From Belliella calami (GTDB lineage: Bacteria; Bacteroidota; Bacteroidia; Cytophagales; Cyclobacteriaceae): a DNA stretch of 64,000 bases. Below the pieces are notes generated by a model, which was not told the origin of the DNA, ran no database searches, and was given only the letters and a program-made list of their open reading frames with translations. Position 1 is the stretch's first letter, and the number at the start of each line of letters is the position of its first letter. Positions 26,592 through 34,211 of the stretch are shown here, piece by piece. Both the position numbers and the translations under genes were made by a program. The stretch lies in assembly GCF_022549695.1 (NCBI RefSeq), contig NZ_JAKZGS010000009.1, forward strand, positions 1 through 64,000. The letters run 5' to 3'.

Positions 26592-29183
26592 ATGAAAACC
26601 CAATATATCAAGCTTCTCCCTTACCTGATGGTCTTGTTTTTCTTTTCCTGTAAAAGTAACAAAACCCTGTCCATTGAGGAAAAAGATGAAGAGAAAATAG
26701 AAACTTCCATTATACCTAGTAATGACGATATTATCAGGAAGAAAGAAGCTTTGATTTCAGACTACAAACCTTCTAGGACAAGGCATTTTGATTTGCTACA
26801 CACCAATCTTGACATTGCTTTTGACTTTGAGAAAGAGTGGGTTTATGGACAAGCTCATTTGACCTTAAAGCCATACTTTTTTGATCAGAATGAATTGGTT
26901 CTAGATGCGAAGGATTTTGATATTCATTCCTTTAGGTTAATTACAGAAGAAGGAGAAAATGAGTTGAATATCCGCTATGATTCAAAACAGATTACGGCTT
27001 ATCTTCCTAAGAATTTTTCTGCAAATGATACATTGAATGTGATCATTAAATATACAGCAAAGCCCAACGAAAATCCCAAATCTGGAAGTGCTGCAATTAC
27101 CGATACCAAAGGGCTTTATTTTATCAATGCCTCAGGTGAAGAAGATGGAAAGCCTATTCAAATATGGACTCAGGGAGAGACAGAGCATAATTCCAAATGG
27201 TTTCCAACCTTGGACACTCCCAATGAAAGAGCTACACAAGAAATCAAACTGACAGTCGATCAGAAATTCAAAACGATCAGCAATGGGGAATTGATTGATT
27301 CCAAATTGAATGCTGATGGCACCAGGACAGATCATTGGGATATGAACTTACCACATGCGCCATATTTGGCAGCAGTCATTGTTGGTGATTTTGTTGAGAT
27401 TAAAGATTCATGGGAAGATATCCAAGTGAATTATTATGTAGAAGAGAAATATGCAGAGGGAGCAAAGAAAGTTTTTCAAAACACACCGGAAATGATTGGT
27501 TTTTTCTCTGAAGTACTTGGAGTGAGATATCCTTGGCAGAAATATGATCAAGTAGTAGTGAGGGATTTTGTCTCTGGAGCCATGGAAAATACCACAATTT
27601 CCGTGTTTATGGAGGAATTGAATTTGACAGAAAGAGAAGCTTTGGACAGTGAGTGGGATGGGATAATTGCGCATGAGCTTTTCCATCAATGGTTTGGTAA
27701 TTATGTCACCACAGAATCTTGGGCAAATTTGACATTGAATGAAGCTTTTGCAAATTATTCTGAATATTTATGGTATGAATACAAAGAAGGGTCTGATGAA
27801 GCAGATCTTCATCATATCTCTGAAATGGAGCAATATTTAGACGAAGCCATTGGCAAGCAAGTTGATTTGATTAGGTTTTATCATGAAGATTCTGAAGAAA
27901 TGTTTGACAGTCATTCTTATGCAAAAGGCGGTAGAATTCTTCATATGCTTAGAAGAAGCATTGGAGATCAGGCATTTTTCAAATCCTTAAATCACTATTT
28001 GACAAAACATGCCCTTTCAAGTGTGGAAGCACATGATCTTCGTTTAGCTTTTGAGGAAGTAATAGGTATGGATTTGAATTGGTTTTTCAACCAATGGTTT
28101 TTCGCTTCTGGTCATCCTATTCTAGAATATGAAGTGGATTACAGTGAAAAAGAAAATTTACTTTTGACAATAAGGCAAAAGCAGGATTTAGATACAACCC
28201 CTTTGTATCGAATCCCCTTTAAAGTAAGCTGGTATACCGATGGGAAAAGGTTTGAAAAGGTATTTGAATTGACTAAGGGTGTGCAACAATTTGCAATAGA
28301 AAATGCGGAACCCGTATCTGTACTCTATTTTGATGAAAGATCAGAATTGTTGGCAGAAAAAGTTAGTAAAAGAGGAAGGGATCATTTTGTGAGGCAATTT
28401 AATGAATCTGAGTTTGGAATAGCAAGATATGAGGCACTCGACAGTCTAGGAAGTGAATTTGCAGACGAAGAAATTTTTGCAGAAGTGGTTGAAAAAGGGC
28501 TAAATGATTCTTTTTGGTCTGTAAGGGAAAAAGCACTGCTTCAAATAGCGAGAAATCCAAACTTGCTGATGCAGATTACTTCAATTGAGGAAAAACTATT
28601 TGAAATGGCTGAAAATGATGTGCAAAATACAGTGAGGACAGGAGCTATAGAGCTACTTTCCCTAATAGATGCCAACAAGTATGCACCTGCATTTATCAGG
28701 TGGATCAATCATCCTTCTTATTATGTGTCAGGCGCAGCATTAAGTGCCTATTTGGACAACGAAGAGAACACAAATAGGGAAGAGGTCTCCCAAAGATTTG
28801 TTGAGGAAGAGAATATCAGGATTGTAGTCGCCTTAGCTGACTATTATATTACGGAATCTATTGAAGGTAAGGGTGAATGGTTTCATGATAAATTGAAAGT
28901 AATGAATGGTCAATCCTTGTATTACTTCATTGGATATTATGGAGACTACTTTTCAAAACTTCAGTCCGAAAAAGAAAATAAAGTAGCAGTTGAAAATCTA
29001 TATCAAATTGGTTTAAATCATCAAGCAAATTATATCAGGGCTGTAGCTTTTCAGTCGCTTTTTGGGTTTGTAGACGAAGAAGGAGTCTTAGATAAAATCA
29101 AGGCTTTGTATGAGAAAGAAGAGGATGAGCAGGTAAAAAGGTACAAGGAATTTTATCTTTCTCCTTATCTAGAAGAAAATTAA
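26592..29183 (+). CDS. M1-family zinc metallopeptidase lipoprotein
   Basis: M1 aminopeptidases remove N-terminal residues from peptides. The 863-aa protein has a lipoprotein signal peptide ending in VLFFFSC with the lipidation Cys at residue 20, so it should be membrane-anchored outside the cytoplasm. The exopeptidase motif GAMEN (about 329-333) and the zinc site H361-E362-x-x-H365 with E384 in NEAF are complete and correctly spaced (18 residues between H365 and E384). A C-terminal part of about 250 residues has repeated helical, HEAT-like text. It is divergent from the biotin carrier gene and ends about 140 bp before the tRNA cluster. Confidence 0.93.
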   Translation: MKTQYIKLLPYLMVLFFFSCKSNKTLSIEEKDEEKIETSIIPSNDDIIRKKEALISDYKPSRTRHFDLLHTNLDIAFDFEKEWVYGQAHLTLKPYFFDQNELVLDAKDFDIHSFRLITEEGENELNIRYDSKQITAYLPKNFSANDTLNVIIKYTAKPNENPKSGSAAITDTKGLYFINASGEEDGKPIQIWTQGETEHNSKWFPTLDTPNERATQEIKLTVDQKFKTISNGELIDSKLNADGTRTDHWDMNLPHAPYLAAVIVGDFVEIKDSWEDIQVNYYVEEKYAEGAKKVFQNTPEMIGFFSEVLGVRYPWQKYDQVVVRDFVSGAMENTTISVFMEELNLTEREALDSEWDGIIAHELFHQWFGNYVTTESWANLTLNEAFANYSEYLWYEYKEGSDEADLHHISEMEQYLDEAIGKQVDLIRFYHEDSEEMFDSHSYAKGGRILHMLRRSIGDQAFFKSLNHYLTKHALSSVEAHDLRLAFEEVIGMDLNWFFNQWFFASGHPILEYEVDYSEKENLLLTIRQKQDLDTTPLYRIPFKVSWYTDGKRFEKVFELTKGVQQFAIENAEPVSVLYFDERSELLAEKVSKRGRDHFVRQFNESEFGIARYEALDSLGSEFADEEIFAEVVEKGLNDSFWSVREKALLQIARNPNLLMQITSIEEKLFEMAENDVQNTVRTGAIELLSLIDANKYAPAFIRWINHPSYYVSGAALSAYLDNEENTNREEVSQRFVEEENIRIVVALADYYITESIEGKGEWFHDKLKVMNGQSLYYFIGYYGDYFSKLQSEKENKVAVENLYQIGLNHQANYIRAVAFQSLFGFVDEEGVLDKIKALYEKEEDEQVKRYKEFYLSPYLEEN

Positions 29184-29247
29184 TTCATTGATTTCGAAAA
29201 GCTTAATTTGTACTTTGAAAAAAACATAAGAAAAAGATTAACATAAT

Positions 29248-29278
29248 TTTGAATGTTTCAAAAAAGGGTATAATTTTG
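29248..29278 (+). promoter_or_regulatory. Promoter of the tRNA-Tyr/Gly/Thr-tuf unit
   Basis: TTTG (29248-29251), a 19-bp spacer and TAATTTTG (29271-29278) give a full match to the Bacteroidota -33/-7 promoter. It lies 49 bp upstream of tRNA-Tyr. Confidence 0.75.
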
Positions 29279-29326
29279 CCATCCGTTAAGACAACCAAAA
29301 GTATCAAAGTCTTAATGAAAAAAGTT

Positions 29327-29409
29327 GGGGGAATACCAAAGCGGCCAACTGGGACGGACTGTAAATCCGTTGACTTATGTCTTCACAGGTTCGAATCCTG
29401 TTTCCCCCA
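29327..29409 (+). tRNA. tRNA-Tyr (GTA)
   Basis: This 83-nt gene has a 7-bp acceptor stem GGGGGAA/TTCCCCC, a long variable arm as expected for bacterial tRNA-Tyr, and anticodon GTA in GGACTGTAAATCC. The T arm carries GGTTCGAATCC. CCA is not encoded. It opens the Tyr-Gly-Thr-tuf cluster, the order also known from the E. coli tufB region. Confidence 0.97.
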
Positions 29410-29411
29410 CA

Positions 29412-29443
29412 TTGCGATATTGTCAAAAATTTCATTACTTTTG
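29412..29443 (+). promoter_or_regulatory. Possible promoter before tRNA-Gly
   Basis: TACTTTTG (29436-29443) fits the -7 consensus and TTG at 29412-29414 lies 21 bp before it. It is 87 bp upstream of tRNA-Gly, so it may serve as a second promoter for the cluster. Confidence 0.45.
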
Positions 29444-29530
29444 CAATCACGTAATCAGAAGAGGTTTTAATTTGATTCAAAATCCGGTATTTTTCGGAAG
29501 TGAAAAAAGTTGGTAACCAAACAATAATAA

Positions 29531-29603
29531 GCGGGAGTAGCTCAGTTGGTAGAGCGGCAGCCTTCCAAGCTGCAGGTCGCGGGTTCGAGCCTCGTCTCCC
29601 GCT
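29531..29603 (+). tRNA. tRNA-Gly (TCC)
   Basis: The 73-nt gene has acceptor stem GCGGGAG/CTCCCGC, D arm GCTCAGTTGGTAGAGC, anticodon TCC in CAGCCTTCCAAGCTG, and T arm GGGTTCGAGCC. CCA is not encoded. It is followed by tRNA-Thr after 33 bp. Confidence 0.97.
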
Positions 29604-29636
29604 CTATGCTTTTATAGGGCATCAGTAATGTTACCA

Positions 29637-29708
29637 GCCGACGTAGCTCAGGGGTAGAGTACTTCCTTGGTAAGGAAGGGGTCACGGGTTCAAATCCCGT
29701 CGTTGGCT
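29637..29708 (+). tRNA. tRNA-Thr (GGT)
   Basis: The 72-nt gene has acceptor stem GCCGACG/CGTTGGC with one G-U pair, D arm GCTCAGGGGTAGAGT, anticodon GGT in CTTCCTTGGTAAGGAAG, and T arm GGGTTCAAATCCC. It lies 67 bp upstream of tuf and is probably co-transcribed with it. Confidence 0.97.
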
Positions 29709-29775
29709 CAGAAACATTGGAATTAGAAAAAATAAATAAATTTATATCTTTAACTAAAACAGAGGATTTTCACGC

Positions 29776-30963
29776 ATGGCAAAAGCAACCTTTGACCGTT
29801 CCAAACCGCACGTTAATATCGGTACGATTGGTCACGTAGACCATGGAAAGACAACTTTGACTGCTGCCATTACTACAGTATTGGCCAAAAAAGGTCTTTC
29901 TGAACTAAGAGATTTCTCTTCTATCGACAACGCTCCAGAAGAAAAAGAAAGAGGTATTACTATCAACACTTCTCACGTAGAATATCAGACTGAAAAAAGA
30001 CACTACGCTCACGTAGATTGTCCAGGTCACGCTGATTATGTGAAGAACATGGTAACTGGTGCTGCTCAGATGGATGGCGCTATTCTTGTAGTAGCTGCAA
30101 CTGACGGACCAATGCCTCAGACTAGAGAGCATATCCTTCTTGCTCGTCAGGTAGGTGTACCAGCACTTGTTGTTTTCTTAAACAAAGTGGATTTGGTAGA
30201 TGATCCTGAACTTCTTGAACTTGTAGAAATGGAAGTAAGAGAGTTACTATCATTCTATGATTTTGATGGTGACAATATCCCAGTTATTTCTGGATCTGCC
30301 CTTGGTGGTTTGGAAGGAAATGACAAATGGGTAGATAAAATAATGGATTTGATGGACGCAGTTGATGAGTTCATTCCAATTCCTGAGCGTCTAGTTGACA
30401 AAGACTTCTTGATGCCTGTTGAAGACGTATTCTCGATCACTGGTCGTGGTACTGTTGCAACTGGTAGAATCGAAAGAGGTGTAATCAACTCTGGCGAGCC
30501 AGTTGACATTATCGGTATGGGTGCTGAAGGCTTGAAGTCTACAGTAACTGGTGTTGAGATGTTCCGTAAGATCCTTGACAGAGGAGAAGCTGGAGATAAC
30601 GTAGGTCTATTGTTGAGAGGTATTGAAAAATCTCAAATCAAGAGAGGTATGATTATCTGTAAGCCAGGATCTGTTAAACCACACGCTCATTTCAAGGCTG
30701 AAGTTTACGTTCTTTCTAAAGAAGAAGGTGGACGTCATACACCATTCTTCAACAGATACCGTCCACAGTTCTACCTTAGAACTACTGACGTAACTGGAGA
30801 GATCAAACTTCCTGAAGGAGTTGAAATGGTTATGCCAGGTGATAACGTTACAATCGAAGTAAACTTATTGAATAAAGTTGCTCTTGAGAAAGGTCTTCGT
30901 TTTGCTATCCGTGAGGGTGGTAGAACAGTAGGAGCTGGTCAGGTAACTGAAATTCTTGACTAA
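29776..30963 (+). CDS. tuf: Elongation factor Tu
   Basis: EF-Tu delivers aminoacyl-tRNA to the ribosome as a GTP complex. The 395-aa protein has the GTPase motifs GHVDHGKTT (residues 19-27), [12 protein letters not shown] and NKVD, and domains II and III of normal length. It is the only tuf in the window; the str cluster at 43034-46353 has fusA but no second tuf. The gene follows tRNA-Thr and ends before a long hairpin at 30987-31024. Codon choice is strongly biased, as expected for one of the most expressed genes. Confidence 0.99.
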   Translation: MAKATFDRSKPHVNIGTIGHVDHGKTTLTAAITTVLAKKGLSELRDFSSIDNAPEEKERGITINTSHVEYQTEKRHYAHVDCPGHADYVKNMVTGAAQMDGAILVVAATDGPMPQTREHILLARQVGVPALVVFLNKVDLVDDPELLELVEMEVRELLSFYDFDGDNIPVISGSALGGLEGNDKWVDKIMDLMDAVDEFIPIPERLVDKDFLMPVEDVFSITGRGTVATGRIERGVINSGEPVDIIGMGAEGLKSTVTGVEMFRKILDRGEAGDNVGLLLRGIEKSQIKRGMIICKPGSVKPHAHFKAEVYVLSKEEGGRHTPFFNRYRPQFYLRTTDVTGEIKLPEGVEMVMPGDNVTIEVNLLNKVALEKGLRFAIREGGRTVGAGQVTEILD

Positions 30964-30986
30964 TCTTTAAGATTATCACATATTTT

Positions 30987-31024
30987 CAAATGCGATCTTG
31001 AATATTTTTTCGGGATCGCATTTG
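30987..31024 (+). terminator. Hairpin terminator after tuf, overlapping the next promoter
   Basis: CAAATGCGATC (30987-30997) pairs perfectly over 11 bp with GATCGCATTTG (31014-31024), with a 16-nt loop. A moderate T-rich tail follows. The last four bases of the right arm, TTTG, also form the -33 box of the tRNA-Trp promoter. Confidence 0.8.
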
Positions 31025-31052
31025 TTTCTTCCACCTTTTATTACTACTTTTG
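31021..31052 (+). promoter_or_regulatory. Promoter of tRNA-Trp-secE-nusG-rplKAJL
   Basis: TTTG (31021-31024), 20 bp, and TACTTTTG (31045-31052) match the Bacteroidota promoter. A small hairpin, GTTCC (31054-31058) with GGAAC (31064-31068), spans the likely start site just before tRNA-Trp. Confidence 0.75.
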
Positions 31053-31079
31053 CGTTCCTTTTAGGAACCAAATGATCCT

Positions 31080-31150
31080 ACGGGCATAGTTCAATGGCAG
31101 AATAGCGGTCTCCAAAACCGTTGATGGGAGTTCGAATCTCTCTGCCCGTG
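31080..31150 (+). tRNA. tRNA-Trp (CCA)
   Basis: This 71-nt gene has acceptor stem ACGGGCA/TGCCCGT, D arm GTTCAATGGCAGAAT, anticodon CCA in CGGTCTCCAAAACCG, and T arm GGGAGTTCGAATCTCTC. It lies 19 bp upstream of secE, so it is the first element of the secE-nusG unit. Confidence 0.97.
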
Positions 31151-31168
31151 CAACAAGAAAGTAAAACC

Positions 31169-31357
31169 ATGAATATCAAAAACTTTGTCGTTGAGTCAAT
31201 AGACGAAATGAAGAATAAGGTCACATGGCCTTCCCATTCGTTTTTACAAAACAGTGCTGTTTTGGTCATCGTCGCTTCATTAATCTTTTCACTGTTGATC
31301 GGTGCTATAGATTTGGGTTTCGAGAATTTGATGAAATGGTTTTATGATTTATTTTAA
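31169..31357 (+). CDS. secE: Preprotein translocase subunit SecE
   Basis: SecE holds the SecYEG protein-export channel together. The 62-aa protein starts [22 protein letters not shown], with the conserved amphipathic part and WPS, then one membrane helix (about 29-52). The short single-helix form is normal outside enterobacteria. I start at ATG 31169; the longer frame from 31121 would read through the tRNA-Trp gene and is rejected. nusG follows after 17 bp. Confidence 0.95.
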   Translation: MNIKNFVVESIDEMKNKVTWPSHSFLQNSAVLVIVASLIFSLLIGAIDLGFENLMKWFYDLF

Positions 31358-31374
31358 TTGAATTAGAATTACTG

Positions 31375-31932
31375 ATGGCTGAACATAAGTGGTATGTACT
31401 TAGGGTGGTAGCAGGACAAGAGAAAAAGACTAAAGCTTATTTAGACAATGAAATTGTTCGCCAAAAACTGGAGGATTATATTCCCGAAGTTTTGATACCT
31501 TCCGAGAAAGTTTACGAAATGCGCAATGGCAAGAAAAGAGTTAGGGATAGAAATTTCTTTCCTGGCTATGTCTTGGTTAATGCGGATTTGACTCACGGTG
31601 AAGCAAATCATGTAATTACAAGTATTCCGGGTGTAATCGGTTTCTTAGGGTCAAACCAAGGGGGGGCTTCCAAAACTCCTGAGCCATTACGTCAATCAGA
31701 AATCAATAGGATTTTAGGTCGTGTTGAGGAGATTGATGAGTTTGCAGAGAAATTAGATACTCCATTTATAGTTGGGGAGACCGTAAAAGTAATGGACGGT
31801 CCTTTCAGTGGATTCGCGGGTACAATAGAAGAGGTGTTTGAAGATAAGAAGAAATTGAATGTTATGGTCAAGATCTTTGGACGAAATACCCCTGTAGAGT
31901 TAAACTTTATACAAGTAGAAAAACAAGACTAG
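31375..31932 (+). CDS. nusG: Transcription termination/antitermination protein NusG
   Basis: NusG binds RNA polymerase, increases elongation and links it to the ribosome or Rho. The 185-aa protein has the N-terminal NGN domain ([19 protein letters not shown], then [10 protein letters not shown]) and a C-terminal KOW domain ([22 protein letters not shown]). Length agrees with the family. It lies between secE and rplK, with 3 bp to rplK, as in most bacteria. Confidence 0.98.
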   Translation: MAEHKWYVLRVVAGQEKKTKAYLDNEIVRQKLEDYIPEVLIPSEKVYEMRNGKKRVRDRNFFPGYVLVNADLTHGEANHVITSIPGVIGFLGSNQGGASKTPEPLRQSEINRILGRVEEIDEFAEKLDTPFIVGETVKVMDGPFSGFAGTIEEVFEDKKKLNVMVKIFGRNTPVELNFIQVEKQD

Positions 31933-31935
31933 GAA

Positions 31936-32379
31936 ATGGCTAAGGAAATCACTGGTTATGTGAAATTACAGGTGAAAGGTGGCCAGGCAAATCCATCGCC
32001 TCCAGTTGGTCCAGCCCTTGGTTCAAAGGGTTTGAACATCATGGAGTTCTGTAAGCAATTCAATGCCAGAACCCAAGATAAAATGGGTTCAGTATTGCCT
32101 GTTTTGATTACTGTTTATTCTGACAAATCTTTTGATTTTGTAGTAAAAACTCCTCCAGCTGCAAATATGCTGATAGAGGCTGCAAAAATCAAAGCTGGTT
32201 CATCAGAACCAAACAGGAAAAAAGTAGGAACTGTTACTTGGGATCAAGTAAAAGAAATTGCTGAAGTGAAAATGCCTGACTTAAATGCTTTTAAGATAGA
32301 GTCTGCCATGAAAATGATTGCAGGAACTGCTAGAAGTATGGGTATCACAGTATCTGGAAAAGCTCCTTGGGAGGAATAA
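31936..32379 (+). CDS. rplK: 50S ribosomal protein L11
   Basis: L11 binds the GTPase-associated centre of 23S rRNA and is methylated by PrmA in many bacteria. The 147-aa protein has the N-domain with [20 protein letters not shown] and the rRNA-binding C-domain ending in [10 protein letters not shown], slightly longer than E. coli L11 (142). It begins 3 bp after nusG, and rplA follows after 10 bp. No separate leader precedes it, so nusG and rplK share a transcript. Confidence 0.98.
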   Translation: MAKEITGYVKLQVKGGQANPSPPVGPALGSKGLNIMEFCKQFNARTQDKMGSVLPVLITVYSDKSFDFVVKTPPAANMLIEAAKIKAGSSEPNRKKVGTVTWDQVKEIAEVKMPDLNAFKIESAMKMIAGTARSMGITVSGKAPWEE

Positions 32380-32389
32380 AATAAAAACT

Positions 32390-33088
32390 ATGGCTAAGTT
32401 AACAAAAAAGCAAAAAGAAGCTCTTTCTAAGTACGACGCAAGCCAACAGTACTCCCTAGAGGAAGCTTCTTCTATTGTGAAGCAAATCACTAACACCAAA
32501 TTTGATGCTTCGGTTGATCTTGACGTTCGTTTGGGCGTGGATCCTCGTAAAGCAGACCAAATGGTAAGAGGAGTAGTTGCATTGCCACACGGCACAGGTA
32601 AAGATGTTAAGGTATTGGTACTTTGTACCCCTGACAAAGAAGCTGAAGCTAAAGAGGCAGGTGCGGACTATGTTGGATTAGACGACTATATAGCGAAAAT
32701 AGAAGGCGGTTGGACTGACATTGATGTCATCATAACTATGCCAAATGTAATGGCTAAGGTTGGTAGATTAGGTAGGGTTTTGGGACCTAGAGGCTTGATG
32801 CCTAACCCAAAATCAGGAACAGTAACTTTGGAAGTTGGTAAAGCTGTTAAAGAAGTAAAAGCTGGTAAAATCGATTTTAAAGTCGATAAGTTTGGAATTA
32901 TCCATGCTGGCGTTGGTAAAGTATCTTTTACAGCTGAACAAATTCAGGACAACGTAAGAGAATTGATCAGCACTATTTCTAAGCTGAAACCTACTTCATC
33001 AAAAGGAACCTATTTCAGAAGTATTCATTTGTCGAGCACAATGTCTCCTGGAATTATTGTAGATAAAGGTAGTATTCAAGGAATTTAA
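32390..33088 (+). CDS. rplA: 50S ribosomal protein L1
   Basis: L1 forms the mobile stalk near the E site and in many bacteria represses its own operon. From ATG 32390 it has 232 aa with [16 protein letters not shown] at the start and the L1 signature [20 protein letters not shown] near the middle. The frame continues upstream to 32318, overlapping rplK, and I reject that part because it is not L1-like. The stop is 2 bp before rplJ, so there is no room for a long leader between L1 and L10. Confidence 0.98.
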   Translation: MAKLTKKQKEALSKYDASQQYSLEEASSIVKQITNTKFDASVDLDVRLGVDPRKADQMVRGVVALPHGTGKDVKVLVLCTPDKEAEAKEAGADYVGLDDYIAKIEGGWTDIDVIITMPNVMAKVGRLGRVLGPRGLMPNPKSGTVTLEVGKAVKEVKAGKIDFKVDKFGIIHAGVGKVSFTAEQIQDNVRELISTISKLKPTSSKGTYFRSIHLSSTMSPGIIVDKGSIQGI

Positions 33089-33090
33089 TC

Positions 33091-33627
33091 ATGACTAGAG
33101 ACGAAAAAAGAGAAATAATCGAAAGTCTTACCGAGAAATTCAAGGAAACCCCGTATTTCTACATTACTAATGCTTCAGGTTTTAATGTCGCTCAGGTAAA
33201 TGCTTTCAGAAGAGCATGTTTTGAAAAAGGAGTCGAGTATAAGGTTTATAAAAATACACTAATTGCGAAAGCATTAGAGAACCTTGACGGAGACTACGCA
33301 AAATTTTCAGAAGCTACTCTAAAAGGCTTTTCAGGTATCGTATTTTCAAAAGAAATCAGTAACCTACCTGCAAAAGTAATTCTTGATTTCAGAAAGAAAC
33401 AAGGTAAGAAAGAAACAAGACCAGTCTTCAAAGGCGCGTACATAGATTCAGATGTTTTCATCGGAGAGAATCAACTAGAAATGTTGTCAACTCTTAAATC
33501 TAAAAACGAACTTTTGGGAGATGTTATCGGTCTTCTTCAATCTCCAGCAAAAAACCTTATCTCTGCCCTTCAATATGGACAGAATACTGTGGCTGGGCTT
33601 GTTAAGACTCTCTCTGAGAAAGAATAA
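33091..33627 (+). CDS. rplJ: 50S ribosomal protein L10
   Basis: L10 is the base of the L7/L12 stalk. The 178-aa protein has the family N-domain (TEKFKETPYFYITNASGFNVAQVNAFRR) and a C-terminal helix (about 150-175) for L12 dimers. It starts 2 bp after rplA. The classical L10 leader between rplA and rplJ found in E. coli is absent here; rplJ is followed by 51 bp and rplL. Confidence 0.97.
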   Translation: MTRDEKREIIESLTEKFKETPYFYITNASGFNVAQVNAFRRACFEKGVEYKVYKNTLIAKALENLDGDYAKFSEATLKGFSGIVFSKEISNLPAKVILDFRKKQGKKETRPVFKGAYIDSDVFIGENQLEMLSTLKSKNELLGDVIGLLQSPAKNLISALQYGQNTVAGLVKTLSEKE

Positions 33628-33678
33628 TCATAATCATCAAATCAATTAGTTAAAAACAACAATTTAAATATTAATACA

Positions 33679-34059
33679 ATGGCAGATCTTAAACAACTTG
33701 CTGATCAGTTGGTAAACTTGACTGTAAAAGAAGTAAAAGAATTGGCTGATATTTTGAAAGACGAGTATGGTATCGAACCTGCTGCTGCTGGTGCTGTAAT
33801 GGTAGCTGGTGGTGGTGCTGGTGATGCTGGTGCTGCTGAAGAAGAAAAAACAGCTTTCGATGTAATCCTTAAAGCTGCTGGTGGTCAGAAACTAGCTGTA
33901 GTTAAGCTTGTGAAAGAATTGACTGGTCTTGGCTTGAAAGAAGCTAAAGAACTAGTTGATAGCGCTCCAAAAGCTGTTAAAGAAGGTATTGCTAAGGACG
34001 AAGCTGAAGCTTTGAAAAAGTCTCTTGAAGAGGCTGGAGCTGAAGTAGAAGTTAAGTAA
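33679..34059 (+). CDS. rplL: 50S ribosomal protein L7/L12
   Basis: L7/L12 recruits translation factors to the ribosome. The 126-aa protein has the dimerising N-domain (1-~35), a flexible Ala/Gly-rich hinge ([19 protein letters not shown]), and the C-domain with [21 protein letters not shown]. Very strong codon bias toward GCT and GGT in the hinge fits high expression. Two hairpins follow before rpoB. Confidence 0.98.
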   Translation: MADLKQLADQLVNLTVKEVKELADILKDEYGIEPAAAGAVMVAGGGAGDAGAAEEEKTAFDVILKAAGGQKLAVVKLVKELTGLGLKEAKELVDSAPKAVKEGIAKDEAEALKKSLEEAGAEVEVK

Positions 34060-34068
34060 TTTGAAAAT

Positions 34069-34124
34069 CTTTACCTTTTGGTAAAGGTATGGTATTAGAC
34101 CTGACTGTAAAGTCAGGTCTTTTC
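34069..34124 (+). terminator. Two consecutive hairpins between rplL and rpoB (attenuator)
   Basis: The first hairpin is CTTTACC, loop TTTT, GGTAAAG (34069-34086). The second is a 10-bp stem AGACCTGACT, loop GTAA, AGTCAGGTCT (34097-34120), followed by TTTTC. The second looks like an intrinsic terminator with a short T-run. It would let only part of the transcripts continue into rpoBC, as at the known rplL-rpoB attenuator of other bacteria. Confidence 0.82.
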
Positions 34125-34211
34125 CTGTTTGTGCTCAGGGAAAAAATTGCACTATTTCAAGCGAAAATTGTCGCATTTGGTTATTAATTATCACTATAAA
34201 TATATACTGCC

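Noticed and set aside
31121-31168. Longer N-terminus of SecE
   Set aside because: It would be read from within tRNA-Trp; the conserved SecE start is at 31169.
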